Assembly: GCA_902729315.2 (NCBI GenBank)
Contig: LR746273.1
Location: 3,325,001 to 3,389,000, forward strand
DNA: 64,000 nucleotides
Direction: 5' to 3'
From: Spirodela intermedia
Taxonomy: Eukaryota > Streptophyta > Magnoliopsida > Alismatales > Araceae
In this document: one piece after another, positions 61,366 through 64,000 of the stretch
Numbering within the stretch: position 1 is the stretch's first letter
How the letters are laid out: each line of letters starts with the position of its first letter
Notes under the pieces: generated by a model
What the model was told of the DNA's origin: nothing
Seen by the model: the letters and a program-made list of their open reading frames with translations, nothing else
Databases searched by the model: none
Translations under genes and position numbers: made by a program

Positions 61366-61918
61366 CCAACTAGGAGATGCCGGAGGAAGAAGATGAAGAA
61401 GAAGATTCAGTGGGAAATCATGAACTGCCTCGAAGTGGGCTGGGCCGTAAATGTCTTAACGGATCCTTAATGAGCCTCCGTTCTAGTGGGGATGCCAACG
61501 TGGCCTCCCCCATAATAGCAAACACTCGGGTTTTTACCCCTAACATCCTTGATATTGATAATATACTTCTTACTTGATGGGAAGATTTAATAAATCATTA
61601 TTATTTAATTAACTTAAATATCATGTGACGATGAATAGTAATGATCCACCTTCTGCTTATTATTAAGTTTTTTTTCTATTGGCTTGAAAAAAAGGGGTCC
61701 TTTGAATCCTCACAAATTAATCCGCCATGGTCGCGTTCGGGCCGGGCCGGGCCCGGCCCGTTGGACTTCAGCGTTCGTCTCCGGATTCTAATATCGGTCC
61801 TTATGGGGTCTACTGGCCGTCGTATCGGTTCGGGTAAATCCGGGCCGTCGAGTAGAAGCCCACCACCCGAAGAGTTGAAGGTGAACGAGAAGAAGGGTTC
61901 TGGAAAGAGCGGAACCGC
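61366..61918. promoter_or_regulatory. Divergent promoter region between ALG8 and the cysteine-motif gene
   Basis: About 550 bases separate the ALG8 start codon (minus) from the CT-rich leader of the plus-strand gene. TGGGCT and TGGGCC (61436-61446) near ALG8 resemble plant site II (TGGGCY) elements of housekeeping genes. An 18-bp GC palindrome lies at 61743-61760. No clear TATA box was seen for either gene. Confidence 0.45.
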
Positions 61919-61998
61919 CTCTCTCTCTCTCTCTCTCTCTCTCTTCCTCTATCTCTCTCTCTCTCTTTCTGTCTCTCTCGCTCTCACTCTGGCTCTCT
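61919..61998 (+). repeat. CT-rich microsatellite in the leader of the cysteine-motif gene
   Basis: Interrupted (CT)n tracts, the longest at 61919-61943, followed by a pyrimidine-rich stretch. The position fits a plant Y-patch or 5' UTR. Confidence 0.85.
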
Positions 61999-62147
61999 CT
62001 TGCTCCTGTTTTCAATTTTGGCGCGGGGGGGTGTGTCAAACGGTGGGTGCCGTGGTCTGTTGCTTCCCTGATCGTCTCCTCCGGGATCGATTGCCCAGGC
62101 AAGTCCCCGTTCCATCTCTGTCTAGGGTTACTCGTTTCCCCGCGGTC

Positions 62148-62446
62148 ATGGCTCCGGCGAAGGGGCGCGCCGGCGTCTTCCTCGCGGTAGGCATCTGCTT
62201 CGGGAGTCGCCTTCTTAAACGCTTTCTGTTCTGCTTCCTTTGAATTCGGTCGATCTCATCGTTTTCGCTCGTGTTTTTCCTTTTCTTGACTTGACTGATC
62301 TTTTCGTTTGAAGTTTGATTTTACACATTTCTCCTTATTGGGTTTCTCATTTCTCGTTTTTGCTATCATGGGATATGCTCTAATTCATTGTCCTCCCCTC
62401 CCCCACTGATTATAAATCTTTTCCATATTTTTCTTTGCAGATTTGA
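62148..62446 (+). other. Spliced upstream ORF of 14 codons
   Basis: An ATG at 62148 opens 13 codons to the donor GCG|GTAGGC (62186/62187). After splicing to TTTGCAG|ATTTGA (62440/62441) the frame ends at TGA 62444-62446, 23 bases before the main ATG at 62470. It is real only if the leader exon is transcribed and spliced as drawn. Confidence 0.45.
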
Positions 62447-62469
62447 GTGGATTTGATTGGAGAGGAAGG

Positions 62470-62651
62470 ATGCCTGCGGCCACTTCTTCTCCAGTGCCTA
62501 GCGGCAGCAATAGTGCTCTATCAGCGTCGCCTTCAACTCCAAATGGGTCCGTCACGCCTCAACGTTCTCCTTCATTCGACATGCCGAAGCAGAGCCTCCG
62601 GGGCATCAAAAAGCCCAAATGCATCAAGTGTGGGAATATTGCCCGTTCCAG
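62470..62651 (+). CDS. Uncharacterised cysteine-motif protein, first coding exon (partial)
   Basis: The first coding exon encodes 60 codons plus two bases and ends at a donor CCAG|GTACAG (62651/62652). The N-terminus is rich in Ser, Pro, Asn and Ala. It is followed by a basic segment and the motif KKPKCIKCGNIARSR at the exon end. The C-x2-C-G-N-x-A pattern is the start of a small zinc-binding module, whose later Cys/His residues usually follow in the next exon. It resembles the first half of the SHI/LRP1-type RING-like finger, but I also recall plant proteins of unknown function that share exactly this basic-Cys segment. No continuation exon was found before 64,000, so the gene runs off the window. 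The start is the first ATG in frame; a TTG at 62443 is not a credible start. Confidence 0.7.
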
Positions 62652-64000
62652 GTACAGCCTACATTGCCCATTCCTCTTTGGATTCCGTTGTCGACAATGA
62701 AACCGGCTGCATTTATTTAATTTGGATGGTTGTTTTCCTCGCAAACGCAGAAGTTGCCTGCATCCGGTGTTCCTTGACCTTTTCACACAAACATAGCATA
62801 ACATTATGATGTAGGATAATAGATGACTTGCCCATTCGCCAGCGAGGATGAGGACCTGCAGAGTACCATCTTGCTGAAGATTAGAAAAATGGAACTTTGG
62901 CATTGTGTTTTAAACATTTTTTTGTTATTTTTTTTATGTTTTTTATTGGTGCGTAGGTACATGCTTTTATCAGCTATTTCATGTAAACAAAGCTAGTTGT
63001 TACATGATTCTGGGATAGTTAAGATAATAAATCCGAAAATTGAAAGTATGATGTGGTACATAGGTAATAGAATTATTTCCTTTTTAGAGTTTTCTTCGCT
63101 GCCTGTTGTGACTTTAACTTCTGATGCGTGGCATGGATACATATAAATAAACTGAAGCTGCGATCCTCTTTACCTTAAGTTTATCACAATTAAACTGCAA
63201 AACGCAGAACCACAATTTACTTACCAAAAAGTGATAGGGCATCCACAGAACTTTGAATGGCGCTTATGACAAGCTTGACCGTATGCGGATCAATGAATTT
63301 TCAGAAAAAAAATTAAATGGTAGACCATGTAAAGCCCCCTTCAGAATCAAGGAATAATGATCTCCCTTGGTAGAAAAAATTGATAACAGTCATTTATGTT
63401 TACAAGTACTAAACGATAAATTTTCCAATAGTTTTATAACCTAGGGTGATGGATGTCTAAAACTGTTTGTCATTTTAAGTTCAAGCTTCCAAACTGATTC
63501 ATATACATCCTGTCTCAAGTCCTGGTAGCTCGCCTCAACTGGCAATCTCGATCTGCCCTGAAATGGCACAAAGCATCTCCTTACACTTGGTGATGGTTTA
63601 CAGTTGAAATGCATCAATTTTTTTAATATAATAACACCAAGTAATCGGTTCAGAGCCACTGCATACTGTTTAAAATAGGTGTTTAGAAGTTATACGAGAG
63701 CTATGTTATAGAAGACACACAGTGAAGTCACTTATAGGAAAAAAAGTGGTATCTTGGCAATTGAGGGCAAAGGGAAAGTATAAAGGAGACAGTAGAAAAA
63801 AACGACCTGTTTTTTTTAGTTTTTTTATTGGTTCAACTTTATGGCGTAGAAAACGTTATTAATTTCTCAATGATATAGAAGGATTTTACTTCACTTCATT
63901 TCGTTGTAGACTTTAAAAACTATTCTAAAGGCTGTCTGATGGAATTTGTACGTGCATTACCAACAAATGGATACCTAACCTGAAGAATATTTGTCTGGCT
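62652..64000 (+). other. Intron sequence of the cysteine-motif gene to the window end
   Basis: No exon with the expected Cys-rich continuation is visible. A minus-strand open stretch at 63441-63659 is not recognised and is probably spurious. Confidence 0.5.

Noticed and set aside
61641-62243. 200-codon plus-strand open frame upstream of the cysteine-motif exon
   Set aside because: Its middle is a translated CT microsatellite and it crosses the clear leader exon and splice donor. It is low complexity with no domain.
1-64000. CRISPR arrays, rRNA or tRNA genes, and bacterial-type operons
   Set aside because: None is visible. Tandem repeats here lack regular unique spacers, and no cloverleaf with matching A and B boxes was found by eye. 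A tRNA scan would be needed to exclude a cryptic one.

Overview
This window is plant nuclear DNA. It contains intron-split genes with GT-AG splice sites, a chloroplast-targeted chaperonin, an ATL-type RING-H2 ubiquitin ligase, a large plant-specific glycine-rich membrane protein, and decayed Ty3/gypsy and Ty1/copia retrotransposons. AT-rich introns of up to 4.9 kb beside a very GC-rich intronless gene suggest an angiosperm, possibly a monocot. The species cannot be read from the window.

Layout. Bases 1 to about 17,200 are a transposon graveyard. A minus-strand Ty3/gypsy element (about 1-5,370) is interrupted in its reverse transcriptase by a solo-LTR-like insertion with an exact 5-bp target duplication. 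A plus-strand gypsy integrase remnant (about 9,640-11,395) is interrupted by a second copy of the same insertion. A dispersed repeat family of about 1.7 kb has three copies plus a rearranged copy, and carries a terminal hairpin with compensatory base changes. From 18.7 kb the DNA is genic: CPN10 (plus, 6 exons, 18,697-21,630); a 22-coding-exon glycine-rich membrane protein gene (plus, 24,849-53,213, probable promoter and 5' exon near 22.8 kb); an ATL RING-H2 gene (minus, 54,759-55,895); ALG8 (minus, 4 exons, 57,747-61,365); and the 5' part of a cysteine-motif protein gene (plus, about 61.9 kb to beyond the window), divergent from ALG8. The four complete coding models stay in frame throughout, giving 149, 1460, 378 and 504 aa.

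Function. The genes do not form one pathway. CPN10 is the chloroplast GroES-like co-chaperonin. ALG8 acts in the ER on the lipid-linked N-glycan precursor. The ATL protein is a membrane-anchored E3 ligase. The glycine-rich protein has no known biochemical role that I can name. From memory, CPN10 and ALG8 are neighbouring loci in Arabidopsis (At2g44650/At2g44660), so their co-occurrence here may be conserved synteny with two genes lying between them.

I found no convincing undescribed system. The best leads are the covarying hairpin of the repeat family, a 40-bp perfect palindrome in an intron, the two-fold glycine module of the large membrane protein, tandem repeats that include the ALG8 stop codon, and a GC-AG intron.
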